NCBI RefSeq assembly: GCF_025398035.1
Contig: NZ_CP104558.1
Coordinates: forward strand, 1,364,001-1,428,000
DNA: 64,000 bases
Direction of reading: 5' to 3'
Source of the DNA: Rossellomorea vietnamensis
GTDB taxonomy: Bacteria > Bacillota > Bacilli > Bacillales > Bacillaceae_B
Both the position numbers and the translations under genes were made by a program. The notes beneath the pieces are model-generated. The model saw nothing but the letters and a program-made list of their open reading frames with translations. It was not told where the DNA came from and did no database searches. How positions within the stretch are numbered: the first letter of the stretch is position 1; each line of letters starts with the position of its first letter. Shown here in pieces: positions 1-8,875 of the stretch.

Positions 1-1038
1 CTCCAATTTGATCATGCTGATTTACGGGAACTGGAACGTGATGTATGGAGCAACACGCCTGTCCCGGCTAAATTAAAAATAGAAGAGGCCGTCCATGACA
101 TCCATATCCGGTACAGGGGATCCTATACACGGGGATTGAAAAAAAAGTCCTATCATATAGAATTTGCCACAGAACCCGGCCCGGATGAATCATCAGAACT
201 GCACCTGAACGCAGAGTCCCTTGACCCCTCCCATTTCCGGAATAAACTCTCCCTCGATTTCATGCGGGAACTGGGTATCCACACACCGGATAGTGAGCAT
301 GTATTCGTTACCCTGGAAGGAGAGCCTCTTGGTTTATACCTTCAGTTGGAATCGGTGGATGAGATGTACCTGAAAAAGAGAAACCTTCCCCATGGAACGA
401 TTTATTATGCTGTCAGCGACAAAGCTGATTTCTCACTAAAGGGAAAACGGGGCCTGACATCAGGATACCAGCGAAAACTCGGACATATGGAAGACGATCA
501 TACTCTCATCCACTTCATCAAGAGTATCAATTCACCTTCAACCTTCCAACATGAAATCCCCCGGCTCTTACACATTGAAAACTACTTGAGGTGGCTTGCC
601 GGGGCTGTCTGTACAATGAATAATGATGGATTCACCCATAACTACGCTTTGTATCTGATCCGGAAAGACCAACAATTTTCCATCATACCATGGGATTACG
701 ACGCTACGTTTGGAAGACGGGTGAACGGGGACATCATGGAATGGGATTATGTACCGATAACGGGGAAAACGAAAAACAGACTGACCACACAACTGATGAA
801 ACGATCGGGCTATCGAAAAAGATATAAGGATATATTGGAGGAGATCCTCGATACGACGTTCAATGTGGCACACCTTGAAGACAAAGTGATGAGTTTACAT
901 TCTTCCCTGAGACCCTATATTTTGATGGACCCCCATTATCAGAAAGAGATTGAATTGTATGACCGGGAACCTTCCTTCATCCTTCAGTTCATTGAAGATC
1001 GGGGTGCTTACCTGAGACAGGAATTACGGTATCTCTAA
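1..1038 (+). CDS. cotH: CotH-family spore coat protein kinase, 5' end outside window
   Basis: The reading frame is open from base 1, so the true start lies upstream; an internal TTG at 136 is not the start. The visible 345 residues match the CotH family, atypical protein kinases that phosphorylate spore coat proteins during coat assembly in the mother cell. The strongest signature is the segment IIPWDYDATFGR near bases 690-720, which fits the family's metal-binding/catalytic DxD-type motif, preceded by the HNYAL segment typical of the fold. The early RYRGSYTRGLKKKSYHI stretch, also typical, is encoded before the internal TTG. No cotB or cotG partner is visible in this window. A hairpin terminator follows directly. 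Confidence 0.88.
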   Translation, partial: LQFDHADLRELERDVWSNTPVPAKLKIEEAVHDIHIRYRGSYTRGLKKKSYHIEFATEPGPDESSELHLNAESLDPSHFRNKLSLDFMRELGIHTPDSEHVFVTLEGEPLGLYLQLESVDEMYLKKRNLPHGTIYYAVSDKADFSLKGKRGLTSGYQRKLGHMEDDHTLIHFIKSINSPSTFQHEIPRLLHIENYLRWLAGAVCTMNNDGFTHNYALYLIRKDQQFSIIPWDYDATFGRRVNGDIMEWDYVPITGKTKNRLTTQLMKRSGYRKRYKDILEEILDTTFNVAHLEDKVMSLHSSLRPYILMDPHYQKEIELYDREPSFILQFIEDRGAYLRQELRYL

Positions 1039-1045
1039 TAAAAAA

Positions 1046-1070
1046 GCGTGGGAACAAGAAATTCCCACGC
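1046..1070. terminator. Bidirectional terminator between cotH and the YeeE-like gene
   Basis: Nine-base arms GCGTGGGAA and TTCCCACGC (1046-1054 and 1062-1070) enclose a 7-nt loop. An A run on the left and a T-rich stretch on the right suit both convergent genes. Confidence 0.85.
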
Positions 1071-1076
1071 TTTCCA

Positions 1077-2327
1077 TTAACAGAACGTATCCTTCGGTTT
1101 AGGAACGGACAAGCCGAACAGAGGACGAAGATAGAGTGCAAGGAATGTGCCGGCAAGGGCCAGCACTCCCCAGATGTAACCGTGAAGGCTGAAGGAAGCA
1201 ATTCCTCCGAAGTAAGCGCCGATGTTACATCCAAATGCCAAGCGGGCACCATATCCCATCAACAGTCCGCCAATGACCGATGCAATGGCATTTTTACCAG
1301 TGATCTTATTGAAGCGGAACAAACCTCCGGATGCTGAGGCCAGGAACGCTCCAAGAATGACGCCGAAATTCAAAACGGTTGTAGAATCAGCAAAGATTGA
1401 CGCTTGAAGGGCCTCTGCATTGGCTCCCGACCAATAGCCCCAGCTGGCAACATCTACACCGAACATTCCGGCAACCTTTGATCCCCATAACGCAAAGGCA
1501 GAAGTAATTCCCCATGGATTTCCCCTCGTCATGAGCGTGAGGGCATTCAATACGGCAAGAACGATGGCAGCTGCGATAAGTGGCCAGGATCCACGGAAGA
1601 TCCGCTTCCACCCTTTAGCAGATGGAAGAACTGCCATGCGCGGAGGATTCTTCTTTTTTTCAATCCGAAGGGTGACCCATGCAACGAATGCGAAGAATAA
1701 CATGGAAACGACCCACGCGCCGAAATAACCCAGTCCTGTAGACGTGGCCAGCGAGATCGGCTTAAAGGAAGGTAGCTCCTCTGTCCAAAATGGAAGATGA
1801 GCCGCTCCGACGGTTGCACCTACAATAAAGAATAATAGCGTGATGAACATGACGGAACGCCCTCCGCCAATCGCATAAAGGGTTCCGGAAGCACATCCTC
1901 CCCCCAGCTGCATCCCGATTCCGAACAGAAAGGCACCAACAATCAGGCTGACACCGACTGGTGACACATAGCCTGTCGCTTCCCCTCCAAAAAAGGTGTA
2001 CCCTGTAGCAAGAATCGGTGCAAACAAGGTAACCGCAACGGCGAGCATCACCATATGGGCACGCATCGCCTGGCCGTTTCCTACAGACATCACCCTGCGG
2101 AAGGCAGAAGTGAAGCCGAAACGTGCATGAAATAATGTATATCCTAACAGAAGTCCGAGAACGAGAAGCACGGTTTGAGCGATTTCCTGTGTAAAGAGCA
2201 GGTAGAGACCAAGAACCGCTGACACGATGATCCCACTAGCCACTAATGACGTCTGTGGTGAGTTCAATTCGGTACTCTTTTTCTCGGGACCTTTTTGTTC
2301 ATTAATTGGTTGAACATATTCAGCCAT
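1077..2327 (-). CDS. YeeE/YedE-family sulfur-compound (thiosulfate-type) permease
   Basis: A 416-residue polytopic membrane protein of the YeeE/YedE (TsuA) family, whose characterised members import thiosulfate. It shows the internal duplication of the family: a first half with GGGCASGTLYAIGGG and a second half with ARLAFGCNIGAYFGG. The glycine-embedded cysteines in both are the proposed substrate relay. AGGAGGATTT lies just upstream of the ATG at 2327. No TusA-like/YeeD partner is adjacent, so the exact substrate (thiosulfate, or another sulfur or selenium species) is inferred. It is a single-gene unit with terminators on both sides. Confidence 0.82.
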   Translation of the reverse strand: MAEYVQPINEQKGPEKKSTELNSPQTSLVASGIIVSAVLGLYLLFTQEIAQTVLLVLGLLLGYTLFHARFGFTSAFRRVMSVGNGQAMRAHMVMLAVAVTLFAPILATGYTFFGGEATGYVSPVGVSLIVGAFLFGIGMQLGGGCASGTLYAIGGGRSVMFITLLFFIVGATVGAAHLPFWTEELPSFKPISLATSTGLGYFGAWVVSMLFFAFVAWVTLRIEKKKNPPRMAVLPSAKGWKRIFRGSWPLIAAAIVLAVLNALTLMTRGNPWGITSAFALWGSKVAGMFGVDVASWGYWSGANAEALQASIFADSTTVLNFGVILGAFLASASGGLFRFNKITGKNAIASVIGGLLMGYGARLAFGCNIGAYFGGIASFSLHGYIWGVLALAGTFLALYLRPLFGLSVPKPKDTFC

Positions 2328-2423
2328 AACAAATCCTCCTTAATCTTATTGATTTGGTTGGAATTCATTTTACAATAGTAATGGATTCTTCATAATCTGT
2401 CAAAAGATGAGCTTCCATAAAAA

Positions 2424-2453
2424 AACCACCTGAGCGAAAACACTCAAGTGGTT
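2424..2453 (-). terminator. Terminator of the AEC carrier gene
   Basis: Inverted repeat AACCAC.TGAG / CTCA.GTGGTT around 2424-2453, with one unpaired position per arm. On the minus strand a run of seven T follows, fitting an intrinsic terminator just after the stop at 2459. Confidence 0.8.
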
Positions 2454-2458
2454 TTACA

Positions 2459-3361
2459 TTATGAAACCAGTGCCAACATGACCGGAATCGTCACGATACT
2501 CAAAAGCGTCGTGACCAGCGTACTTGCTGAGACGAGATCAGGTTCCGTATTGAATTGCAGTGAAAACATCGTCGTATTGGCAGCAGTCGGCATGCTTGCC
2601 AATATAATAAGGATCGAACCGAGTGTCGATGAAATCGGCAGCAGGGAGACGATCGCCAATGCCAGAATGGGCGAAGCGACCATTCTCATGATCACGATGA
2701 AGGATAATGCGCTTCTCTCCACTTTCTTCCCGCCAAGAGTGGCCAGCTGCATCCCGAGGACCACCATGATCGTAGGGATCGTTGCTTGTGAAATCAAATC
2801 AATCGTTTGATTCAGAAATAGTGGAACGTGAAGGTGCAGTACCTGAAAGGCAAGACCGATAAACGCACCATACAAAATCGGCATCTTGACGATCTTTATC
2901 CAGATTTCCTTTGGTCCCCTTGCTTTGTCACTCCCGCTAATGGCGTAGTATAATCCGATCGTATTCATAAGGAACGATTGAATCACCATCATGATGACGG
3001 CATAGCGAAAACCGAGTTCGCCAAACCCGAACAAAATGATGGGTACACCGTAATTACCCGAATTCATGAAAACCCCGGAAAGGATCATGGCTGATTCTTT
3101 CGGTTTTGAGTAATTCCTGACCGCAGCCACTATTTTAACGGAAAGAATCAATATGACACAAAGTGCTAGGCAAAAGAGAAAAATATAAAGATAGTCCATA
3201 TTCAGTTCATTTTCGTAAAAGGTCTTGAACGCCAGGAAAGGATACATTAAGTAGATGGCCATCTTCGAAATCGAGTTGATTTCGAAGCCAAGTTTCTTTT
3301 GCCCGATATACCCAACAGCAAAGACCAGTAAGGCAGGCAGTACAATCAATATTACATCCAT
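2459..3361 (-). CDS. AEC (auxin efflux carrier/malate permease) family transporter
   Basis: A 300-residue protein with about ten hydrophobic segments in the two-bundle arrangement of the AEC family (PF03547). The first segment begins right after the start. The helix-breaking motif SGVFMNSGNYGVP in the first half and the SMPTAANTTMFS motif near the C-terminus are typical. Bacterial members move organic acids such as malate. Its place 70 bp behind maeN, and behind the malate-sensing MalKR pair, supports a dicarboxylate role, but maeN has its own terminator hairpin, so co-transcription is uncertain. The ribosome site (GTGGTGAC) is weak. Confidence 0.82.
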   Translation of the reverse strand: MDVILIVLPALLVFAVGYIGQKKLGFEINSISKMAIYLMYPFLAFKTFYENELNMDYLYIFLFCLALCVILILSVKIVAAVRNYSKPKESAMILSGVFMNSGNYGVPIILFGFGELGFRYAVIMMVIQSFLMNTIGLYYAISGSDKARGPKEIWIKIVKMPILYGAFIGLAFQVLHLHVPLFLNQTIDLISQATIPTIMVVLGMQLATLGGKKVERSALSFIVIMRMVASPILALAIVSLLPISSTLGSILIILASMPTAANTTMFSLQFNTEPDLVSASTLVTTLLSIVTIPVMLALVS

Positions 3362-3392
3362 TTATGTCACCACAATCTATTGAAATGAAAGA

Positions 3393-3419
3393 TAGGCCTG
3401 ACTACTAGAGTCAAGCCTA
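3393..3419 (-). terminator. Terminator of maeN
   Basis: Arms TAGGCCTGACT and AGTCAAGCCTA (3393-3403 / 3409-3419) pair at ten of eleven positions around a 5-nt loop. A T-rich stretch follows on the minus strand. Confidence 0.7.
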
Positions 3420-3431
3420 AGTGTACCATAT

Positions 3432-4754
3432 TTACAGGAGAGGGATAATTAATCCGGCTAACAGCAGGATCAATGCGCCACCCAGTCGTGAAGATATCTG
3501 TGCGAATGGCATAAGTTCCATTCGTTTCGATGCTGACAACACGGCAACATCCCCTGTTCCTCCCATATTCGCCATGCACAGTCCTGCGGTGATGGCTGCT
3601 TCGATCGGATAAAAACCAACCAGTTTCCCAAGTATGGCAGCTCCGATGATCGCCCCCAGGACCACTCCGAGTACGGTCAGGATATATTGAAGAGTCAAAG
3701 CTTCAAGGACCGTATTCAAATCCGTGTACGCAACACCGATCCCGAATAATAAAGCGAAGGTCCAGTTACCCGCTACAAATTGATACCACTGACTCGCTCC
3801 CTCTACTACATTTTGAGGAATGATATTCGAAATCTTCGCCACTGCCACCAGGATGATCATGATTGCATAAGGATGAAGAGGAAGAATGGATCCCAGCAGG
3901 GTCCCAACCGTAAAGAATGTCAGTGCAGCGAGTAAGCCTACCCCCATCTTCTCAATGTGATATTTCTGCTTTGTTTTCTCATAGGTAAAGCCTTTCATGA
4001 GCTGGCCGTTTCCACTCAGGGAAGGGACCTTTTTTCCGATAATATCAAGAACCGATGCCAGAATGATGGCAAATACATTTCCCAACGCAAGTGCCGGGAC
4101 AAGCATCGATATATAATAGCTCGGATCATTCCCCATCATTTCTGAATAGATCTGGCTCATCGGCACTGCGCCGGCTCCCATTCCCCCACCCATGATTGGC
4201 ATGGTAATGACAAGAATCGCTTCTTTAAGGGTAAAGCCGACAAGAGATCCGAATATACCCGCTACAATGATCGCTCCCGCCACTGCACCGAAGATTGGTA
4301 GAAAGTAGCGAAGGCCCACCTTCACCAACACTTTCGAATTCATCCCCAATATACTTCCGGTAATTAACGCCGCAATATAAAAATTCAAGAATCCACCTGA
4401 TTTCATAAAGTCGGTCATGGATGTGACTGTGGTTTCAGGAAGCAATCCTGCATAAACCATATAGGCCGCGCCGAAAATCGCGATGATGGCCCCGCCCCCA
4501 AGGAACGTTTTCACGATGGGGGTACGGTCTCCCACCCATCCAAATAATTCACCAAGGACCATCATGACGAGAAGGCTTCCGATCATCCCTCCCGGCAGAT
4601 TCCCCGTGTACATGCTAACCAGCGTAATCCCTGCAAAGACCAGGAACCAAAGGATCGGCATATTAAAGATTTTGAGAGAACGATCTTTCGTATCTGTCAC
4701 ATCCTCTTTTGTTTTCCCATTTTCATATGAAAGTGTTGATGCTGCTTGTCCCAT
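3432..4754 (-). CDS. maeN: 2-hydroxycarboxylate transporter, probable Na+/malate symporter
   Basis: A 440-residue protein of the 2HCT family (CitS/MaeN/CimH). Two related halves carry the glycine-rich reentrant loops MPIMGGGMGAGAVPMSQIY and, near the C-terminus, CMANMGGTGDVAVLSA; the GGXG motifs are the substrate/sodium site of the family. I place the start at 4754 (MGQAAS) because AAAGGGG lies 9 nt upstream. The in-frame ATG at 4763 abuts that ribosome site and the longer frame to 4853 has none. Upstream on the same strand are malK and malR, homologues of the system that activates maeN in B. subtilis, which argues for malate over citrate. An IS element now lies between malR and this gene but leaves the promoter region intact. 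Confidence 0.86.
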   Translation of the reverse strand: MGQAASTLSYENGKTKEDVTDTKDRSLKIFNMPILWFLVFAGITLVSMYTGNLPGGMIGSLLVMMVLGELFGWVGDRTPIVKTFLGGGAIIAIFGAAYMVYAGLLPETTVTSMTDFMKSGGFLNFYIAALITGSILGMNSKVLVKVGLRYFLPIFGAVAGAIIVAGIFGSLVGFTLKEAILVITMPIMGGGMGAGAVPMSQIYSEMMGNDPSYYISMLVPALALGNVFAIILASVLDIIGKKVPSLSGNGQLMKGFTYEKTKQKYHIEKMGVGLLAALTFFTVGTLLGSILPLHPYAIMIILVAVAKISNIIPQNVVEGASQWYQFVAGNWTFALLFGIGVAYTDLNTVLEALTLQYILTVLGVVLGAIIGAAILGKLVGFYPIEAAITAGLCMANMGGTGDVAVLSASKRMELMPFAQISSRLGGALILLLAGLIIPLL

Positions 4755-4861
4755 TTTGTTCATCCCCTTTCTCGATTTATCAGTACGAACTGAATGCAGA
4801 AACTCTCTTTCCAGCACTCTCTTCCTTACACCCCTGTAATCGCACTTTAGCAACCGCTTAC

Positions 4862-4890
4862 ATTATACTCATTTTATGAAAACGCTTTAC
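4862..4890 (-). promoter_or_regulatory. maeN promoter -10 with overlapping cre-like site
   Basis: On the minus strand a perfect TATAAT (4862-4867) lies 108 nt before the maeN start. Just upstream, 4877-4890 reads TGAAAACGCTTTAC on the plus strand, matching 12 of 14 positions of a CcpA cre consensus (TGAAARCGYTTTCA). No good -35 is present, as expected for a promoter needing an activator such as MalR. The cre assignment is inference. Confidence 0.4.
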
Positions 4891-4936
4891 ATTTTCATAG
4901 ATTATGAAACTATTGTTTGTTTTTTGAAATTAAAAT

Positions 4937-4955
4937 AAGCAGCCATAAGCTGCTT
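4937..4955. repeat. Left copy of the 19-bp target duplication of the IS
   Basis: AAGCAGCCATAAGCTGCTT here is repeated exactly at 6479-6497, immediately outside the two ends of the insertion sequence. The sequence is itself a hairpin (AAGCAGC / GCTGCTT), the former malR terminator. Confidence 0.9.
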
Positions 4956-4956
4956 C

Positions 4957-4999
4957 AGCTTGTAGACAAAGTCTAAGAATTAGACCAAGTCTACAAGCT
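4957..4999 (+). terminator. Nested hairpin at IS left end, likely guard against read-in transcription
   Basis: Arms AGCTTGTAGAC (4957-4967) and GTCTACAAGCT (4989-4999) pair perfectly. A second small stem GTCTA/TAGAC (4971-4985) sits in the loop, and seven or more T follow. It overlaps the left terminal inverted repeat and precedes a TATAAT at 5007-5012. It could block outside transcripts from reaching the transposase. Confidence 0.7.
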
Positions 5000-5044
5000 T
5001 TTTTTGTATAATAGAAAGGAATAAAGCTTTTGTGGGGGATAAAA

Positions 5045-6400
5045 ATGTTATCAAAACACACTAAAGAAGGAAGAAATCAAATTGAAATGGTTGCGCTAGA
5101 TGAACTTGTTCCTGAGGATCATCTAGTTAGGAAAGTTGAACAAGCGATTGATTTTGAATTTATTTATGACTTAGTAGAAGATAAATATTGTTTAGACAAT
5201 GGGCGGCCTGGTATTGATCCCGTTGTTCTCATTAAAATGGTCTTTACCCAATACCTCTTTGGCATACGCTCCATGCGTCAAACCATCAAAGAAATCGAAA
5301 CCAACGTTGCTTATCGATGGTTTATTGGGTATTCGTTCAAAGAGAAAATCCCTCACTTTTCAACCTTCGGTAAAAACTACGTTAGGCGCTTCCACGATAC
5401 GGATCTCTTTGAACAAATTTTCTACCGCATTTTGAAAGAAGCGATGACCAAAGGATTGGTGGATCCATCCGTTGCGTTTATAGATTCTACTCATGTAAAA
5501 GCGAATGCGAATAAGAAGAAATTCGAAAAGAAAATAGCCCGAGTCGAAACTAGAACGTATCAGGATCAGCTGGATAAAGAGATCAACATTGACCGAGAGG
5601 AACACGGAAAAAAGCCCTTCCCCCCACAGAATAAAGAAGAGTCAAAAGAAATAAAGGTCAGCACGACAGACCCTGAAAGTGGGTATTACGTAAAAGATGA
5701 GCGCGAAAAGCTGTTTGCGTATTCTTTTCATACGGCAAGCGACTCCCGGGGTTTTATCTTAGGATCTCTTGTCACGGGAGGAAATGTTCACGATAGTCGG
5801 ATGTTGGACAAGCTCGTCACTCAAGTCACGGATAAAGTCGGTAAGCCCAGTTCTGTCGCTGTTGATGCAGGATATAAAACACCCCACATCGCTAAATTCC
5901 TCATGGACCAAGAAATCAGACCCGTTATGCCTTATACACGGCCGAGAACGAAAGACGGATATCTTAGGAAATACGAATACGTTTACGATGAATATTTTGA
6001 CTCCTATCTTTGTCCCGAAGGACAAATTTTACCTTACCGTACTACCACAAGAGACGGGTACAAACAATACGCTTCAAATCCTTTGGAATGTAAAGACTGT
6101 CCTCTGTTAGAACGTTGTACACAAAGTAAGAATCACACCAAGATGATTCATCGACATGTGTGGCAGGATTACATAGATGAAGTAGAACATTTGAGACATA
6201 CAGAACTTAATAAAACTCTATATGCGAAACGCAAAGAAACGATCGAACGGGTCTTTGCGGACGCAAAAGAAAAGCATGGCATGCGTTGGACGACCTTAAG
6301 AGGTCTTAAAAAAGTTTCAATGCAGGCGATGCTTACATTCGCTGCCATGAATCTTAAGAAGTTGGCAAACTGGACATGGCGAGGGCCATGTCCAGCCTAG
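5045..6400 (+). CDS. IS1182-family transposase (DDE)
   Basis: A 451-residue transposase. An N-terminal DUF772-type domain (about residues 10-110, containing GRPGIDPVVLIKMV and the FGIRSMRQ segment) is followed by an RNase H-like catalytic core. Candidate catalytic residues are the Asp in FIDSTHVKANA, the Asp in AVDAGYKT and the Glu in KETIERVFADAKEKHG. A cysteine cluster (CPEG...CKDCPLLERC) precedes the last part. The start at 5045 is chosen because GGGGG lies 7 nt upstream; a TTG at 5030 has no ribosome site. No frameshift or stop is seen, so it should be active. It runs opposite to the malate genes. Confidence 0.93.
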   Translation: MLSKHTKEGRNQIEMVALDELVPEDHLVRKVEQAIDFEFIYDLVEDKYCLDNGRPGIDPVVLIKMVFTQYLFGIRSMRQTIKEIETNVAYRWFIGYSFKEKIPHFSTFGKNYVRRFHDTDLFEQIFYRILKEAMTKGLVDPSVAFIDSTHVKANANKKKFEKKIARVETRTYQDQLDKEINIDREEHGKKPFPPQNKEESKEIKVSTTDPESGYYVKDEREKLFAYSFHTASDSRGFILGSLVTGGNVHDSRMLDKLVTQVTDKVGKPSSVAVDAGYKTPHIAKFLMDQEIRPVMPYTRPRTKDGYLRKYEYVYDEYFDSYLCPEGQILPYRTTTRDGYKQYASNPLECKDCPLLERCTQSKNHTKMIHRHVWQDYIDEVEHLRHTELNKTLYAKRKETIERVFADAKEKHGMRWTTLRGLKKVSMQAMLTFAAMNLKKLANWTWRGPCPA

Positions 6401-6431
6401 AAACAGGAGAAAAATCTTTTAAAATATCAGA

Positions 6432-6466
6432 AAACCCCACCTTCGGTTAAAGTGAAGGTGGGGTTT
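6432..6466 (+). terminator. Transposase terminator at IS right end
   Basis: A perfect 13-bp stem AAACCCCACCTTC / GAAGGTGGGGTTT (6432-6444 / 6454-6466) with a 9-nt loop closes the transposase unit and runs into the right inverted repeat. Confidence 0.75.
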
Positions 6467-6478
6467 GTCTACAGTCTG

Positions 6479-6497
6479 AAGCAGCCATAAGCTGCTT
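6479..6497 (-). terminator. malR terminator hairpin, right copy of IS target duplication
   Basis: Arms AAGCAGC/GCTGCTT with a 5-nt loop overlap the malR stop codon (6496-6498). In the uninterrupted locus it was followed on the minus strand by a T-rich ATTTTAATTT, now displaced to the far side of the IS (4927-4936). Confidence 0.75.
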
Positions 6498-7206
6498 ATA
6501 AATAACTTTCGATTCTCTGGATATTCATTTTCTTCAACGAATACTGATATACCGGCCTTCCGATTCCATAGACCAGGGTCTCATCCACAACCCCGATTTC
6601 TTTCAAAAACCTCAGGTACTTTCTGATCGACACCCGTGAAATGGACGTCACCTCCGCTATATCATCTGTTGAAAATGACTCTTCTTCGAAACTGACAAGC
6701 TCTTGATAAATAGACGCCAATGTACTTCTCGCCAACCCTTTAGGAAGGGACATCTTCTCCCCGGTATCTTGTACATCCCGTAATAAAAGCAGATCCAGTT
6801 CCTCCTGTTCGATGGTAGAGTGCTTTTGAAGCATGTGATTACTCTCCCGGTAAGACGTCAACGCTTTTTTAAATCGTTCGAATTCAAATGGCTTGATTAG
6901 ATAGTCAACAACGCCCATCCTGAGGGCACTTTGAATATTTTCGACTTCTGATGCCGCTGTGATGAGAATGACATCCATTTCCCGCTGTTCCATGCGTATT
7001 TGCTCCAATAAGTCCATTCCCGTTTGCTTCCCGGGCAAATAAACATCCAATAATATCAAATCGACCTTGAACTCATTTATCTTCTCCATGGCATCTTCAA
7101 TGGAATTCGAAATGCCGATTAATTGAAATCCATCGATCTCCCCCAGATACCTTTGATTAAACCGGGCCACCATTGGGTCATCTTCCACGATCAATACATT
7201 AATCAC
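6496..7206 (-). CDS. malR: Response regulator of malate-sensing two-component system
   Basis: A 236-residue CitB/DcuR-type response regulator. The receiver domain (residues 1-120) has the acidic pair ED at 8-10 and the phosphoacceptor Asp54 in LILLDVYLPG. The C-terminal part has the helix-turn-helix DDIAEVTSISRVSIRKYLRFL. The length matches B. subtilis MalR (YufM). The GTG start at 7206 has AAGGAGG 9 nt upstream and overlaps the end of malK by 8 nt, so the two are translationally coupled. Its stop codon lies inside the IS target duplication but is unchanged. The expected target is the maeN promoter. Confidence 0.88.
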   Translation of the reverse strand: MINVLIVEDDPMVARFNQRYLGEIDGFQLIGISNSIEDAMEKINEFKVDLILLDVYLPGKQTGMDLLEQIRMEQREMDVILITAASEVENIQSALRMGVVDYLIKPFEFERFKKALTSYRESNHMLQKHSTIEQEELDLLLLRDVQDTGEKMSLPKGLARSTLASIYQELVSFEEESFSTDDIAEVTSISRVSIRKYLRFLKEIGVVDETLVYGIGRPVYQYSLKKMNIQRIESYL

Positions 7207-8800
7207 CCTTCATCGCCTCCTTATATGAAGCCTGAACGATCATCGTCGTTCCCGAACCTTCCTTCGATTCAACATGCAATGTCCCATTCAGCTTACCGAC
7301 ACTCTCTTTCACCAGGAAAAGACCGTATCCACGTCCTTCTCCCTTAGAAGAATACCCCTTGATGAAAATATCGTCTACCATGTCATCCGGCATCCCTATC
7401 CCTGTATCCGTCACTACGATTTCAAGCTGACCATCCTGATAAAATAACTCCATCAAAACTTCCCTTTCGTCACAATCCATCATTGCATCAATACTGTTAT
7501 CCAATAGGTTGCCAATGACGGTGATCAGCTCATGGGTAACAGAAGGGTCCCTTGGTTCCGGAAGAAAGTCGTGACACTCGATGGTTAACCTAACGTTCTT
7601 TTCCCTCGCATAGCTCAGTTTCCCCATGATAAAGCCGGCAAGGGCGGGAGCTTTCACTCTCGAGGTCACCATGCTCACTTCGTCGACACGGAAGGAAACA
7701 AGGTCTTTTACATACCGCCCTAAATGGCTGTAATCCTTCATCTTTACGAGTCCCAGGATGACATGCATTTTATTCATGAATTCATGTGACTGAGCCCTGA
7801 GAGCTTCCGCATATGATTTTACACCGGTTAGTTGTTCCGCCAACTGATTCACTTCCGTCTTATCACGGAAGGTAGAGATCGCTCCGACCACCTCGTCATT
7901 GACGATTAATGGAACCCGGTTCACGAGTATCGATACCCCGTTGATCGTCTGCTCTTCGTCAAGCTCGGGTTGCCCCGTCTCCATCACCCGTTCAAGACGG
8001 GTGTGCGGCATGTATTCCTTAATGGGTATACCTATCGGATCGGAACTCAGTCCAGCTTTATTGAAAATTTTCAGCGCTGATTTATTCACAAGGGAAATGG
8101 TGGAATCCTTATTCACAGCCACCACTCCTTCATGGACCGACTGGAGCATCGTATTCCGCTCCTCTAAGATCTTCGCGATCGCAAAGGGTTCAAGACCAAA
8201 TAAGATTCTCTTTATGTACCGGGCAATGATGATCGCGCCTATAATCCCCACAATGATTCCAAGAGCCGAACCCAATAATATATTGTAGTGGCTTTGATTC
8301 AATGCTTCCTCAACACTTTTTAGGGAAATCCCCACAGACACTGCCCCGATCTGTTCGTGTTTCTCATTGTAAACGGGAGAAAAAGCCCTCACAGACTTAC
8401 CAAGCGTGCCCTTAGAAATGGACAGGCTTTCTTTACCTTCCAACACATCTTTCTCGTCCCCACCGACAAAGTGCCTGCCAATTCGATCAGGATCGGGATG
8501 TGATTTCCGTATGCCCTCCATATCCATCACCACAACAAACAGGACCTCTGCTGATTCTTGGATATCCAAGGCGTATTCTTGTATGCTGCCTTCCTTTTCT
8601 TGATTCTGAAGGCCGCTCTTCACAATCGAGGAGTGAGCCACCGTCCTTGAAACTATCTTGGCTTTTTCTTCGATATTCGCTTCAATCGTATCATTGATCG
8701 TCCTTGTAATCAGCAGATCGGTTATGACAAGGGAAACGAGGACAACGACACAGACGAAAAGAATGATGATGGTACTTAGTTTAAGCTTCTTCTTTTTCAC
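7199..8800 (-). CDS. malK: Sensor histidine kinase for malate/dicarboxylates
   Basis: A CitA/DcuS-family membrane sensor of 533 residues, the length of B. subtilis MalK (YufL). There is a transmembrane helix near residues 8-30, an extracytoplasmic PAS-like sensor domain, a second helix near 175-195, a cytoplasmic PAS domain, the phosphoacceptor His in AQSHEFMNKMH, and ATPase boxes NLLDNSIDAM, DTGIGMPDDM and GRGYGLFLV. I prefer the GTG at 8800 because GGAGGA lies 9 nt upstream; the GTG at 8809 touches that site. It forms an operon with malR. Confidence 0.88.
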   Translation of the reverse strand: MKKKKLKLSTIIILFVCVVVLVSLVITDLLITRTINDTIEANIEEKAKIVSRTVAHSSIVKSGLQNQEKEGSIQEYALDIQESAEVLFVVVMDMEGIRKSHPDPDRIGRHFVGGDEKDVLEGKESLSISKGTLGKSVRAFSPVYNEKHEQIGAVSVGISLKSVEEALNQSHYNILLGSALGIIVGIIGAIIIARYIKRILFGLEPFAIAKILEERNTMLQSVHEGVVAVNKDSTISLVNKSALKIFNKAGLSSDPIGIPIKEYMPHTRLERVMETGQPELDEEQTINGVSILVNRVPLIVNDEVVGAISTFRDKTEVNQLAEQLTGVKSYAEALRAQSHEFMNKMHVILGLVKMKDYSHLGRYVKDLVSFRVDEVSMVTSRVKAPALAGFIMGKLSYAREKNVRLTIECHDFLPEPRDPSVTHELITVIGNLLDNSIDAMMDCDEREVLMELFYQDGQLEIVVTDTGIGMPDDMVDDIFIKGYSSKGEGRGYGLFLVKESVGKLNGTLHVESKEGSGTTMIVQASYKEAMKGD

Positions 8801-8875
8801 GGGCGTCACTCCTCCGTTTGGTATGATTGTTTATTTTACATGAATTTTGGTATTATGATAGACCCGCGTAAAGAA

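Larger units (their letters stand above)
4956..6478 (+). mobile_element. IS1182-family insertion sequence, complete, 1523 bp
   Basis: Imperfect terminal inverted repeats CAGCTTGTAGACAAA (4956-4970) and, reversed, CAGACTGTAGACAAA (6464-6478) agree at 13 of 15 positions and enclose one intact DDE transposase gene. A 19-bp direct repeat flanks the element, and that target is a palindromic terminator. IS1182-type elements are known for targeting palindromes. The ends, the gene and the target duplication are all undamaged, so insertion looks recent. Neighbouring maeN and malR are not interrupted. Confidence 0.92.
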
